Shown here: in pieces, positions 23,467 to 31,501 of the stretch
Layout of the letters: each line of letters opens with the position of its first letter
How positions within the stretch are numbered: position 1 is the stretch's first letter
NCBI GenBank assembly: GCA_029555385.1
Contig: JAKPSH010000107.1
Coordinates: 1-33,290, forward strand
Length of the DNA: 33,290 bases
From: Pseudomonadota bacterium
GTDB taxonomy: Bacteria; Bdellovibrionota_C; UBA2361; SZUA-149
Reading direction: 5' to 3'
Made by a program: the position numbers and the translations under genes
The notes under the pieces: generated by a model
Told to the model about the DNA's origin: nothing
The model's database searches: none
The model's input: only the letters and a program-made list of their open reading frames with translations

Positions 23467-25194
23467 CTACAGGGACAGCACGCTCAGTATCCTTGCACCA
23501 AACCACGACTCTGCGCCGCTCAGCTTGGTAAAGACGATACGAAACGGTATTTTTTGATTGGGTTTAACGTTCCCTTCGGCTGCGCCGCGGGAACTCTGCA
23601 GACTGTCTATGGCATCTTCGCTGAGCGCATTTAGGTAAGCGTTGACCAGGGGATTGTTCAAATCAACGCTGCGCTGATGAAGGACATTGTTCTGCTGGTC
23701 AAAAATACGGGCTTCAAGCTTGATATCGGCAAATGACTTAAGCGTGGCGTTGAGCAGCTCGCCGCGCACTTCAAGCACCTTGCGTCCGTTGTCCAGAGAA
23801 ATGACTTGAGAGCGAACATCAACAAGGACAAGCCCCGGCGGAGGAAGTTTCGGAAGCTGCGCCGTATCCAGCGCAAAAACGCGCTTCAACGCAAGCGGAC
23901 TGTTGTCCAAATTACGGCTCCAGGTCCAGAATAAAAGCACGAGAAGCGCAGGGACCGCGGCAAACACGGCTACTGGTCTTATGCTGTTGAGCAAACGCCG
24001 GAAGCGGGAAAGCTCTTGTGCGCTCGTGGCGTCAAAATCTCCTGCGTCAAGGCCGCTGTCTTGTTCAGCAAACCCCGCATTCAACTCCTGCTCGACAGCC
24101 AGCGCCAATGACTCGTGATAGGCTTGACGCCTTCTCTGCCGGGATGCGCTCGCAGCGGAGCCTGCATCAGAGGAGGAATCTTCCGCTTCTGCTGCGCCAA
24201 GCCAGCCGGGTGCGTTCTGTGTGCTGTGTGCTCTGGAAAGAGGGGTCTCCGTCAGAAGCTCGCGGTGCGTGGTGATGCCGGCTGAATTCGCGTCAACCGC
24301 GCTTGGCGATGCCAGAGCGGTTTGGTCCTCGCCCAGCCCGGCGCCGGGTTCGCTGCCGGTCAGGGTTTCCGGATATTCATTGAACCGGCCGCCGCTCCAT
24401 GAATCGTAAACAAGCTCCGTGTCTGCCCAGTCCGGTGTTAAAGTTTCGTAAACAGACGGCTCATTGATCGCGCAGTCATCAGCCGAGAGTTCGGAAGGCA
24501 CGATCTGCGCGGGTTTTGCCGCCAAATAATCAGCGCTGGATTCCTCTGCCGCACTGAAAGACGGTGTGCTGAAGGATTGACCAATCGTCCAGCTTGACGC
24601 CGGGTCGGAGCCGGCATCAGGCGCAAGGCGCACACGCGCCGGGCCGATCTGTTGTGCACCAAGATAGTCCCGGGCCGGCATTCTTGCTTCAGCCGAACGG
24701 AATGTTCTTCGCTCCCGTCCAAGCGGCCGGCGGTTCTCGTGCTGGAGCAGCTGGGTGCGCAGTGCGCTGAGGTCAACTTCATAGGTGCGTTCTCCCGACT
24801 GCTCCGGCCAGCTAGCTGTCACCAGCGGCTCCTCTTCAAAAGACGACATCATCTCCGATATCTCATCGCGCCGGAAGTTCTGGGCGCGTGATGCGGGGGC
24901 TGATGACCTGTCCTGTTCTTCCAGTCCCGCAAGAGCAAGCTGCTCCGGAACCGGCTCGGGCGGCAGAGCGGGAGATGAGAAATCTCCGTTGTCTATCTCT
25001 GGTTCAGCTGCGGCGCGCGCCATGACTTGCGGTGCGGCGTCCGGTGCGGGAGCGGGCGGCTCCGGCGGTTGCTTTTCGGGCATTTCAAAAAGATGACCGC
25101 AGCGGGAACAGTGAAACCGCGGGTTCTCGGCGCCGGAGAGCTGCTGTGCATCAATTGCAAAACGCGTTTTACACGAGGGGCATTCGATTACCAT
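23467..25194 (-). CDS. MJ0042-type zinc-ribbon membrane protein with DUF3426-like end
   Basis: The 575-residue product starts with an MJ0042-type zinc finger (C5, C8, C29, C32 in CPSCKTRF and HCSRCGHLF). A long, low-complexity, acidic and Ala/Ser/Pro-rich region (about 40-395) follows, then one membrane segment (about 405-427) and a C-terminal domain like DUF3426 (VLVDVRSQVISLDNGRKVLEVRGELLNAT, then DIKLEARIFDQQNNVL), which would lie outside the inner membrane. The order zinc finger, linker, helix, DUF3426 is common in proteobacteria; function is unknown, possibly sensing or assembly at the envelope. The linker is longer than in most relatives. The ATG at 25194 directly precedes the zinc finger; its CAT complement lies inside an inverted repeat. 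Confidence 0.88.
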   Translation of the reverse strand: MVIECPSCKTRFAIDAQQLSGAENPRFHCSRCGHLFEMPEKQPPEPPAPAPDAAPQVMARAAAEPEIDNGDFSSPALPPEPVPEQLALAGLEEQDRSSAPASRAQNFRRDEISEMMSSFEEEPLVTASWPEQSGERTYEVDLSALRTQLLQHENRRPLGRERRTFRSAEARMPARDYLGAQQIGPARVRLAPDAGSDPASSWTIGQSFSTPSFSAAEESSADYLAAKPAQIVPSELSADDCAINEPSVYETLTPDWADTELVYDSWSGGRFNEYPETLTGSEPGAGLGEDQTALASPSAVDANSAGITTHRELLTETPLSRAHSTQNAPGWLGAAEAEDSSSDAGSAASASRQRRRQAYHESLALAVEQELNAGFAEQDSGLDAGDFDATSAQELSRFRRLLNSIRPVAVFAAVPALLVLLFWTWSRNLDNSPLALKRVFALDTAQLPKLPPPGLVLVDVRSQVISLDNGRKVLEVRGELLNATLKSFADIKLEARIFDQQNNVLHQRSVDLNNPLVNAYLNALSEDAIDSLQSSRGAAEGNVKPNQKIPFRIVFTKLSGAESWFGARILSVLSL

Positions 25195-25254
25195 ACCGGG
25201 ACAGATAATTTGACAGTGAATCTACGGGTCATAGTATAGGTCTATCCCGGTATG
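25192..25254. promoter_or_regulatory. Inverted repeat spanning the divergent promoter region
   Basis: CATACCGGGACAGA (25192-25205) and TCTATCCCGGTATG (25241-25254) are complementary except at one position. The left arm includes the start codon of the minus-strand zinc-ribbon gene. The space between holds a plus-strand promoter. The layout suits two copies of a protein-binding site that could bridge the promoter, or an RNA hairpin. Confidence 0.55.
25210..25240 (+). promoter_or_regulatory. Possible promoter for the glycosyltransferase gene
   Basis: A perfect -35 box TTGACA (25210-25215) is followed by TAGTAT (25232-25237, spacer 16) or TATAGG (25235-25240, spacer 19). It is 70 bases before the ATG at 25310 and lies between the arms of the inverted repeat 25192-25254. 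Confidence 0.5.
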
Positions 25255-25309
25255 TCTGCGCAACGGGTTATTTTTTATTGTTCATGCCCTAGCTCAGGAT
25301 TTAGGACTA

Positions 25310-26617
25310 ATGCGGGTTGGCATTTACTTGGGCCGTCATGCTGGCGGAGGGGGCGGCATTGCCGTTTACGCGCGCTCTCTTGTCGCCGAGCTTTTCCGTT
25401 TGCTTGAACGCCAGCGCAGCGATGAAGTGGAACTGGTTTTCTATGGCGCGAAAAGCCTATTCGAGCCGGCCTTACTTGATGAGCTTGAACTTGCGCCGGT
25501 GCTCTTTGCCGCCAAAGGCGTAGATTTGTTCTTCGGCGCGGCGAGTTGCTTCCGCGTGCTGCCCAACGGGGCAAAGTGCCGGGTGTTGATACGTTTCCTT
25601 CCGGAGTCGTTTAGCCGCTACGCAGACCTTCTTTTGGATCAGATGCTCGTGCCGGTGCTGCTTCTCCGGGACCGTGTGCATGTCCTGCACAGTGCGGCAA
25701 ACTATGGGATTATTGCTGCGCGCGCTGCGCAAGTTGTTACGGTGCATGACTTGTATCAGGCTTGGCCCATTGAGAGTGCGGCGCTAAAGAGGGCGCAATC
25801 GGGGTGCGTGAAGCCCTGGACGGCGCTAACACGGATGTATTACCGCGCGCTGTTCGCTTGGCAGTTTCGCCGGGTGAGCCATGTCGTTACTGATTGCGAG
25901 GAAGTAGCCGCGGAGATCTGCCGCCGCTATAAGTTCGACAGGGGGCGCATCAGCACGATTCCTCTGGGTTTGGATCACTCTTTTGAGCGCTTCTTTGCGC
26001 TGGGCAAAGAACGCGGCAAATTTGACGGGGAAAACGCGGCCTGGCTGCAACGAAACGAGCTTGAACCAGGGTATGTGCTGGTGTTTGCCTCGAGCGATCC
26101 GCGAAAGAACATGGCGCGAACGCTGGAAGCGTGGCTTGCGCTTCCGGAAAAGTTGCGTAACCGTACACTGGTTTTAAAAGCGAACAGCGCACGCGCAAAA
26201 TCCGCGGCTGAGCGGCAGCTCGGCGTGGTGCCTCATGCTGGATGCTGGAAGATTCTGCCGTGGAGCGCCCGCGAGGAAATGCCTTTTCTCTATTGGAACG
26301 CGGCAGTGGTCTTGGTGCCCACCTTGGCCGAGGGTTTTGGTCTGCCTGCTGTTGAGGCGCTTGCTTGCGGCTCTGTCGTTGTTTCCGGACCGCATGAAGA
26401 GCTTGCCGGGCGGCGCGATCTTGCGGGGCGGTTATTTTTATGCGAGCCGGAAGAATTGAAAAGTATTAGCCAGGCGCTGGTGAGCGCACTTGAAGAAGCG
26501 GATAAAGGGCGCGTGCGGTTGGAGCTTGACCAGGCCGGTGCGGTGCGGCTGATGGCCGATGCGGTGCGCGAGACATTTGCGGTCTATCACCGGACCGCGC
26601 TGAGGGCGGCGCGCTAA
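25310..26617 (+). CDS. GT-B glycosyltransferase, family 4 (glycosyltransferase group 1)
   Basis: This 435-residue cytoplasmic enzyme is a GT-B retaining glycosyltransferase. It starts with a Gly-rich donor-side motif (LGRHAGGGGGIAVYARSL) and ends with the family 4 motif EGFGLPAVE, where E341 and E349 form the conserved E-x7-E that binds the sugar nucleotide. YVLVFASSDPRKNMARTLEAW and LVPTLAEG are also typical. It probably adds a sugar to lipopolysaccharide, a capsule or another glycan, but no polysaccharide genes are adjacent and donor and acceptor cannot be named. AGGA just before the ATG is too close to be a good ribosome site. The RNA methyltransferase begins eight bases after its stop, so both are cotranscribed. 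Confidence 0.9.
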   Translation: MRVGIYLGRHAGGGGGIAVYARSLVAELFRLLERQRSDEVELVFYGAKSLFEPALLDELELAPVLFAAKGVDLFFGAASCFRVLPNGAKCRVLIRFLPESFSRYADLLLDQMLVPVLLLRDRVHVLHSAANYGIIAARAAQVVTVHDLYQAWPIESAALKRAQSGCVKPWTALTRMYYRALFAWQFRRVSHVVTDCEEVAAEICRRYKFDRGRISTIPLGLDHSFERFFALGKERGKFDGENAAWLQRNELEPGYVLVFASSDPRKNMARTLEAWLALPEKLRNRTLVLKANSARAKSAAERQLGVVPHAGCWKILPWSAREEMPFLYWNAAVVLVPTLAEGFGLPAVEALACGSVVVSGPHEELAGRRDLAGRLFLCEPEELKSISQALVSALEEADKGRVRLELDQAGAVRLMADAVRETFAVYHRTALRAAR

Positions 26618-26625
26618 GGTACCGG

Positions 26626-27459
26626 GTGAGAAAGCCAATGAGTCGATGGGAAAAAACAGCCAGGCATAAAAGCGAAGATGCGCCGTGCAGGCAGCGCAGC
26701 TTTGGTCGGGACCGCGCGGTGCTGGGACGCAAGGGAGTGTTGGAGCTGCTGCGCGAGAATGCTTCTCTGCTGGAGGCAATCTATGTTGCCGATCGGGCGG
26801 TGCTTTCTGAGGATCTGCGCACGGCATTGGCGCAGGCCGGGGAGCAGGGAGTGCCGGTCAAACGCTGCTCCAGAGAGTTTTTGCAGCGCTTCGGAGCAGA
26901 GGTAAACGATCAAGGAATTGCTGCCCTGCTGCGCGAGCGGCGTGTGTGGAGTGTGGACGAAGTAATCCGCGCCGGATTAAAGCCGGGAGCGGCGGGTGTG
27001 CTTGTCGTGCTCGATCAAATTGTTGACCCGCAGAATTTGGGTTCCATTACCAGGGCCGCTGAAGCAGCAGGGGCTGACGGCATTTTGTATCCGAAACGCC
27101 GCAGTGCTCCGGTTACTGCGGCTGTGCGCAAGGCAAGCGCCGGCGCAAGTGAACTGATTCCCATGGCTGCGGTGACCAACCTCAGCAGGGTGCTGGAGAC
27201 GCTGAAAAGACAGGGTTACTGGATCGCCGGTGCGGCGCTGGGCGAGCGTACACGTGTGCTGTACGAAGCTGAGATTCCCCGCCCCGCCGCGTTTGTCTTT
27301 GGTTCCGAAGGGGAGGGGCTGCGGAGACTGACCGCGAGTATGTGCGACGTGCTGATTGAGATTCCGATGCCGGGTCGGATTCAGTCGCTCAATGTGGGCC
27401 AGGCCGCGGCTGTGGTCTTGTTCGAAGCACTGCGGCGCTGGAAATATTCAAGTGATTAA
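26626..27459 (+). CDS. rlmB: SpoU/TrmH-family RNA 2'-O-methyltransferase, RlmB-like
   Basis: This is a SPOUT-class methyltransferase that puts a methyl group on a ribose 2'-OH, probably on 23S rRNA (G2251 in RlmB) or on a tRNA. The 277-residue product has an N-terminal substrate-binding domain (from about 30, GRKGVLELLRENASLLEAIYV) and the knotted catalytic domain with motif 1 (DPQNLGSITRAAEAAG, about 134-149), motif 2 (FVFGSEGEGL) and motif 3 (IPMPGRIQSLNVGQAAAVVL). The first 28 residues are basic and extra to the core. The GTG at 26626 has AAGG upstream; ATG 26638 is an alternative. RlmB is the best guess, since TrmH and unnamed paralogues are similar. Confidence 0.9.
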   Translation: MRKPMSRWEKTARHKSEDAPCRQRSFGRDRAVLGRKGVLELLRENASLLEAIYVADRAVLSEDLRTALAQAGEQGVPVKRCSREFLQRFGAEVNDQGIAALLRERRVWSVDEVIRAGLKPGAAGVLVVLDQIVDPQNLGSITRAAEAAGADGILYPKRRSAPVTAAVRKASAGASELIPMAAVTNLSRVLETLKRQGYWIAGAALGERTRVLYEAEIPRPAAFVFGSEGEGLRRLTASMCDVLIEIPMPGRIQSLNVGQAAAVVLFEALRRWKYSSD

Positions 27460-27670
27460 GGCAATTAGCTGCGTGCTTGGAGCAATAGTCCGAGTAATCC
27501 CGAATAGTTAATGAGGACCGTGCGGCGGGTCTGCCGGTTAGGGTGTTATTTGAAATCGGTCCGCGGACTTAGCGGACCAGGTAAAAGTAAACTTGTTTTC
27601 TATCCGTTTTTGTAGAAGAACTGACGCCGTGGGCGATGAGCGAGGGGCGGACATTAGGGAGGAGAGCGGC

Positions 27671-27997
27671 ATGTCGAATCCATTAATTGACAAGTTGTTA
27701 GAGTCGTTCGATCAACTCGAACAGTGCATCAGCGTTACGCGGGAAGTGCTCGCGCAAAAAGAAGGCGTCCCGGTCGATGTGCTGTCTCGTGTCAATCAGT
27801 ATTCAGAAATTGTTTCTAAGCAGCGTGGTTTGGCCGAAGAACTTCGTGCGCACTTGACTTCCCAAAACTGGGAGGAAGTCGGGCGTCATGTGCGTTTGAT
27901 TAACGGTCTTTCAACGATGATCCGCGATGATGCCCAAGCGATACTGCTTGGTGCAAGCAAACTGGCTCCAGCAGCAAAGAGCGACTTGATCGTCTAG
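27671..27997 (+). CDS. Small helical protein of unknown function
   Basis: The 108-residue product is almost entirely helical (LIDKLLESFDQLEQCISVTR, then SRVNQYSEIVSKQRGLAEEL and VRLINGLSTMIRDDAQAIL), with no signal or membrane segment. The heptad-like pattern suggests a coiled coil or helical bundle, for example a small adaptor or chaperone; flagellar or secretion chaperones look similar, but no partner is nearby. I do not recognise a family. The ATG at 27671 has GGAGGAG at good spacing; a longer frame from 27593 has no site. A GGTCCGC/GCGGACC inverted repeat lies upstream (27558-27578). The stop is 15 bases from the stop of the convergent lytic transglycosylase gene. Confidence 0.75.
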   Translation: MSNPLIDKLLESFDQLEQCISVTREVLAQKEGVPVDVLSRVNQYSEIVSKQRGLAEELRAHLTSQNWEEVGRHVRLINGLSTMIRDDAQAILLGASKLAPAAKSDLIV

Positions 27998-28012
27998 GAG
28001 AGCGCTCCGTGC

Positions 28013-28630
28013 TCAGGCACTGAGTTCGTCGGTTTGAGCTGATTCGCGAAGCGCCTGGTAATAAACCATTACACGCTTGATATACATGCGCGTTTCCCGG
28101 TACGGAGGAATGCGGCGGTAGCGCCGGATGGTAGCTGGTCCGGCATTATACGCGGCAAGCGCAAGCTCTAAATTACCATCAAATTTCTCAAGAAGCAGGG
28201 CCAAGTACTTTGCGCCGCCGTTCACGCTTTCACGAACTGACATAGGGTCGGACACGCCAAGCCACTTTGCGGTGCTAGGCATAAGCTGCATAAGTCCTAG
28301 CGCTCCCGCATGTGAACGGGCGTCTTTCTTACATCCTGACTCAGAAATCATCATCGCGGCGAGAAGTGCTGCATCCACTGCATGGTGGTTCGCCGCTTCC
28401 CGGAGCACAGAGGACAATTCGTCTTGCTCATTCCCAGACAAGACGGTTTCGGTGCACAGCGCTGCGAACTTCGAAAGCTGCGGCTGTCTGGTTTCTGCAA
28501 CATCTGGCTTTGGAGCGGCGATATCACTAGTCGGCCGGTAGGCGGAGAGTGACAACAGAAGCGTGATAAAGCACGCCGCAGCACAAGCTGCTGTTCTTTT
28601 CCTGTTGAGCGTCATTCTTCTCATCTCCAT
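28013..28630 (-). CDS. SLT-domain lytic transglycosylase
   Basis: This enzyme cleaves the glycan backbone of peptidoglycan, making 1,6-anhydro ends. The 205-residue product has an N-terminal signal or anchor (CAAACFITLLLSLSAY), a linker, and an SLT (Slt70 C-terminal) domain. Catalytic E97 lies in AAMMISESGC, followed by SHAGALGLMQLMPSTAKWLG and LALAAYNAGPATIRRYRRIPPY, the other family motifs. It acts in the periplasm. Starts at 28630, 28624 and 28615 are all possible; 28630 has AGGA very near and 28615 has GGAG at about nine bases, so the true start is open but does not change the mature enzyme. It is small, close to minimal MltE/YjbJ-like forms. A cell-wall role near the bactofilin gene fits, but the genes are not in one operon. 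Confidence 0.93.
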   Translation of the reverse strand: MEMRRMTLNRKRTAACAAACFITLLLSLSAYRPTSDIAAPKPDVAETRQPQLSKFAALCTETVLSGNEQDELSSVLREAANHHAVDAALLAAMMISESGCKKDARSHAGALGLMQLMPSTAKWLGVSDPMSVRESVNGGAKYLALLLEKFDGNLELALAAYNAGPATIRRYRRIPPYRETRMYIKRVMVYYQALRESAQTDELSA

Positions 28631-28974
28631 AATCCTCGTGACCAGGCTATCCTTAAGCGGAATAAAAAGCTGTGCTGTTACGCACATAGCGATATATTAC
28701 CGCTCTTGGTTTAGAAGCTTGTCCCCCCACAGCGTTTCTGTTTTTGTTAATAAAACCCTATTGATTTAGGGTCATTATCTTGCTTTCAAATGCGATGGGG
28801 ACATCATGATTTGTGAAGAAAAGCTTGGCAAATAACCCGGGGGGGAGACGGGGGAAACAGCGATCGCCTGTCCCTAAACCCAACCCGGGCCCTGCATTCC
28901 GCTTGCCGGGCCCACTGCTCGATTTGCCTCGTTCCTGTCCATCCGTGGTGCAACTGCTCGCCCCGGAGGATGAG
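28631..28974. other. Intergenic region, 344 bases, no gene supported
   Basis: It lies between two minus-strand genes. The start codons of the lytic transglycosylase are at its left edge. A plus-strand frame from 28813 across this region is Pro/Arg-rich and reads as a shadow. An AT-rich part (28738-28770) could hold a minus-strand promoter, but no clear consensus pair is visible. Confidence 0.5.
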
Positions 28975-29379
28975 TCAAGACGCATGCTGCGTCTCGATTA
29001 CGGTTCTCTCTTCATCGGAAGGTCCATCTGGTACTTCCAACTGAATCCTCGCCGTGAGAGAACCGTTGTTGGTCACGGTCGTGACCACCGCACGAATCCG
29101 TTCACCGATAACAAGGCGCAATCCTTCACGAAGCGCCTTGCGCGAGACATCCCTGCCCAGTCCAGCCGGACGAATCCATGGCCGGTCTTTGGAAGCCGTC
29201 GGCCAGGGGCCGCAGTGCTTCTCGAAGTTACTCTCTCCGACAGTCACGACGGAGGACGGAACCTCCACACAGAGGTCGGTCCCATCGATCCAAAGGCGGA
29301 TTTGCCCTTCGTCGATGGCGATTCGTTCCCCCGGCTTCAGGTTCCGTTCGTCAAGCCTGTAACCAACGTGGGCTTGCAT
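28975..29379 (-). CDS. Unknown small protein
   Basis: The 134-residue product has no signal or membrane segment. I do not recognise a family. The N-terminal part looks like a small beta domain (HVGYRLDERNLKPGERIAID, then IRLWIDGTDLCVEVPSSVVTV), and a second half (LREGLRLVIGERIRAVVTTV, then GSLTARIQLEVPDG) looks beta-rich too. The ATG at 29379 has AGGAGA at good spacing and a plausible promoter about 250 bases upstream; the frame continues to 29481 but that part has no site. A plus-strand open frame over the same bases is shadow-like (Pro/Arg-rich). It is separated from the lytic transglycosylase by about 345 bases (28631-28974), in which I see no gene. Confidence 0.65.
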   Translation of the reverse strand: MQAHVGYRLDERNLKPGERIAIDEGQIRLWIDGTDLCVEVPSSVVTVGESNFEKHCGPWPTASKDRPWIRPAGLGRDVSRKALREGLRLVIGERIRAVVTTVTNNGSLTARIQLEVPDGPSDEERTVIETQHAS

Positions 29380-30007
29380 GGAACATCTCCTGCTTGCCGA
29401 ACCCGTTCGTGATGTCATGACCGCCATGACACATCGCCTGCCTTTGTCCAGGCAAACTGGCAGAGGCCGGCGATGCGCCACGGAGGTTTAGCGAGAGCAT
29501 ATGCAAAAACCTAATGCTGTTTTCCCCTCATCAGACGCCTGCCAGGCTGAATCACTTGCCCAGAGAAAAGCATCAAATGAATAGAGCTTTGTTAGGCTAG
29601 GCCGAAGCCCGGAGACGGGGAAGGTGCAAGTATAACAAAGCTGTCCAGTATTGGACAAAGATGTGCGGCGGGAAGAGGGAAATGGGACAGGATTTGCGCC
29701 CTGCACCGCGTGGATGCAAGCGCCGCAAACGTTTGCACCCTGATGGGTCTTATTTTTCCTAAGTTCCGGGTAGTTAACTGGGCACTTCATGCGCCGGCTC
29801 AAGTGTGATGCATCGTTCATGCTCACAAGTGAGCGAAATCATGCAGTGTTTTTGGTGCGAGGTGGTTTTCATGAACTGGAGTGCGGGAGCGGTTTTTGGC
29901 CCGGGTTTTGCTTGCCTGTTTTGGCCCCTCTATGGGCCGGGCAGGTCAGGCAGCAAATAAGGCGTCAGCGAAAGACGAACGAACATTCTGGAGGTAACGA
30001 AAAAATC
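29380..30007. other. Divergent intergenic region, 628 bases
   Basis: This gap separates the unknown minus-strand gene and the bactofilin. It contains a minus-strand promoter candidate (29629-29658), an operator-like palindrome inside it (29642-29657), the perfect 12-base palindrome GCAAACGTTTGC (29725-29736) and, near the right end, GGAGGT (29991-29996) as a distant ribosome site for bactofilin. Open frames here (29488-29826 on minus, 29789 on plus) lack support as genes. Confidence 0.55.
29629..29658 (-). promoter_or_regulatory. Minus-strand promoter candidate overlapped by a palindrome
   Basis: On the minus strand TTGTCC (29653-29658) and TATACT (29629-29634) are 18 bases apart. The palindrome TGTCCA-GTAT-TGGACA (29642-29657) overlaps the -35 box and spacer, a usual place for a repressor site. 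It would serve the gene starting at 29379, with a leader of about 240 bases. Confidence 0.45.
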
Positions 30008-30526
30008 ATGTGGAAACGAAATGAAGAAGAGCCTGGGTTTCTGTCCTCTTCGAAAAATGCGGCGCCTGCCGCAGGTGAAGTGTCAGTCATCGGGCGTCCG
30101 GTAACGATGCGCGGTGAGCTGCAAGGTGAACAGGACTTGCTGCTCGAGGGAAAAGTCGAAGGGACGCTCCGCTTCGAGCAGCACTGTGTGACAATAGGTG
30201 CGCACGGTTCAATGACCGGTGACATCTTTGCGCGGGAAATTCATATTCGCGGCGAACTGCAGGGGGACATGAAGGCAAGCGAGCAGGTCGTCGTGCATGA
30301 GACAGGCAATGTGCGGGGCAATATCACGGCCCCGCAAGTTTGCCTGGAAAACGGCGCGAAGCTTAAGGGAACAATTGACATGGACCCGCAGCCGCACCTC
30401 GATATGGTCGAAGGAGCAATGCAGCACGTCCGCGAAGCCGGTGAAGAAGTGTCGCGCCTGAAGACGCGGGAGATCCTTCGCAAGGAAGTTCAGGCCGAGC
30501 AGGAAAACGCTGATGCTGTACAGTGA
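30008..30526 (+). CDS. Bactofilin
   Basis: Bactofilins polymerise without nucleotide into filaments of beta-helices and organise wall synthesis or polarity at the membrane. The 172-residue product has an N-terminal flexible tail (to about 25), the bactofilin core (about 26-125) with repeating hydrophobic-Gly turns (VSVIGRPVTMRGELQGEQDL, LLEGKVEGTLRFEQHCVTIG, GDIFAREIHIRGELQGDMKA, GNVRGNITAPQVCLENGAKL) and a charged helical tail. The ATG at 30008 is in the expected place; GGAGGT is about a dozen bases upstream. A frame from 29789 is longer but does not look like bactofilin. The next gene begins 14 bases inside its end, so they form an operon. Confidence 0.92.
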   Translation: MWKRNEEEPGFLSSSKNAAPAAGEVSVIGRPVTMRGELQGEQDLLLEGKVEGTLRFEQHCVTIGAHGSMTGDIFAREIHIRGELQGDMKASEQVVVHETGNVRGNITAPQVCLENGAKLKGTIDMDPQPHLDMVEGAMQHVREAGEEVSRLKTREILRKEVQAEQENADAVQ

Positions 30527-31145
30527 AGAATCGGGGCGCAAGCAGCCCCAGATTCTCGCTTTGCGCACGCCGCCTCAAACAGGCAGCTTTACTTCCGGTG
30601 CACTCGCCGGTATTGCGGCGGAGCTAAAAAAGCGCGTCACGAAGGTGCGCATTTTGGACCTTGGGGCATGCAGCAAGGAGACCACGGCAAATCTGGGGAC
30701 CAGCCGCTGCGTCATTGCCTTTGAAGATCTGGGTGCGGATCCGATGCTCGCACTAAGCATGGGAGATCGCACGGAGTGGCGCCTGGCCGATGCTTTGAGC
30801 ACAGTTCCTGCGCCAAAACCATTTGACCTTGTGCTTGCCTGGGACATCCTGAACTACCTGCAGCCGAAAGAAATAGTCGAGCTTTTCGGCTTGCTCGCGA
30901 GTTCCATATCAAGCACAAGCTTTGTGCACTTGCTGCTCTGTGCGCTGGTCAGGTATCCGGCGCGTCCCGGGCGTTTTGAATATACAAGCGATGGCAGCGT
31001 ACGCTACCGCATGACACATCAGGAAATCATTCCTTGCCCCCGCATTAGCCCGCACGAACTTGAACGGCTCTTGCCGTACTTCACCATTGAACGCCTGGTG
31101 CTGCTCCAGGACGGCTACTATGAGGTCGTGCTGAAGCTGAATTAG
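30513..31145 (+). CDS. SAM-methyltransferase-like protein
   Basis: The 210-residue product resembles a Rossmann-fold SAM methyltransferase: motif I reads VRILDLGACSKET, and FDLVLAWDILNYLQPKEIVELFGLLAS matches the motif IV region found in many of these enzymes. Motif I is not the standard GxGxG (ACS replaces it), so SAM binding is uncertain and the protein could be a degenerate member. The substrate is unknown. Its ATG at 30513 is inside the bactofilin end (14-base overlap, different frame) with AGGA at a reasonable distance, suggesting coupling with bactofilin. The last six codons (VLKLN and stop) are part of a 110-base direct repeat that continues downstream, which is odd for a coding end. 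Confidence 0.75.
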   Translation: MLYSEESGRKQPQILALRTPPQTGSFTSGALAGIAAELKKRVTKVRILDLGACSKETTANLGTSRCVIAFEDLGADPMLALSMGDRTEWRLADALSTVPAPKPFDLVLAWDILNYLQPKEIVELFGLLASSISSTSFVHLLLCALVRYPARPGRFEYTSDGSVRYRMTHQEIIPCPRISPHELERLLPYFTIERLVLLQDGYYEVVLKLN

Positions 31146-31287
31146 CAGGGCGTTGAAAAACCCGATTTTGGCCAATTACTTCGTCGCTGGAAATTATGCC
31201 TCAGTGCCGCCCTACAGCAGTAGGGCTCCTTCGGCAGAATTCCCGCTCCTCGAACTTGGCTCAAACTCGGCTTTTTCAACACCCTGC
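31145..31287. repeat. Dispersed intergenic repeat family I, copy B (most complete)
   Basis: This 143-base element has terminal inverted repeats of 21 bases (31145-31165 and 31267-31287) matching at 19 positions, beginning GCAGGGCGTTGAAAAACCC. It includes the shared parts GATTTTGGCCAATTACTTCG and GGGCTCCTTCGGCAG. It begins at the stop of the methyltransferase-like gene. Related copies are at 21527-21626, 31412-31501 and 32697-32757. There is no coding capacity; the form is MITE-like. Confidence 0.85.
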
Positions 31288-31327
31288 TTGAGCCGGACAG
31301 TGGTCAGGTCATGAAGCGCTGGCCGTA

Positions 31328-31356
31328 ATATCTCACAGCCCAAGACTGTGAGATAT
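31328..31356. repeat. Palindromic repeat family III, copy 1
   Basis: ATATCTCACAG (31328-31338) and CTGTGAGATAT (31346-31356) form a perfect 11-bp stem. The surrounding CTGGCCGTAATATCTCACAG recurs at 33249-33268, where the arms are longer, so this is a second repeat type. Confidence 0.85.
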
Positions 31357-31411
31357 CGCGGCTGGGTATTGCGTGATTTGTAATGCTGACCTTCGTGCTG
31401 AAGCTGAATTA

Positions 31412-31501
31412 GCAGGGCGTTGAAAAACCCGATTTTGGCCAATTACTTCGTCGCGGGAAATTATGCCTCAGTGCCGCCCTACAGCAGCAGGGCTCCTTCG
31501 G
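31412..31501. repeat. Dispersed intergenic repeat family I, copy C (truncated)
   Basis: This copy matches copy B from its left end and stops abruptly at 31501-31502, after CTCCTTCGG, where the antiporter coding sequence continues. The right terminal arm is missing. The antiporter stop codon and its last ten or so residues (RRSPAAVGRH) lie inside this repeat. Confidence 0.85.

Noticed and set aside
28813..29412. 199-residue plus-strand frame
   Set aside because: Pro/Arg-rich, opposite a minus-strand gene with a clear ribosome site; probably a shadow.
29488..29826. 112-residue minus-strand frame
   Set aside because: Odd composition, no ribosome site, and it crosses palindromes and a promoter candidate.
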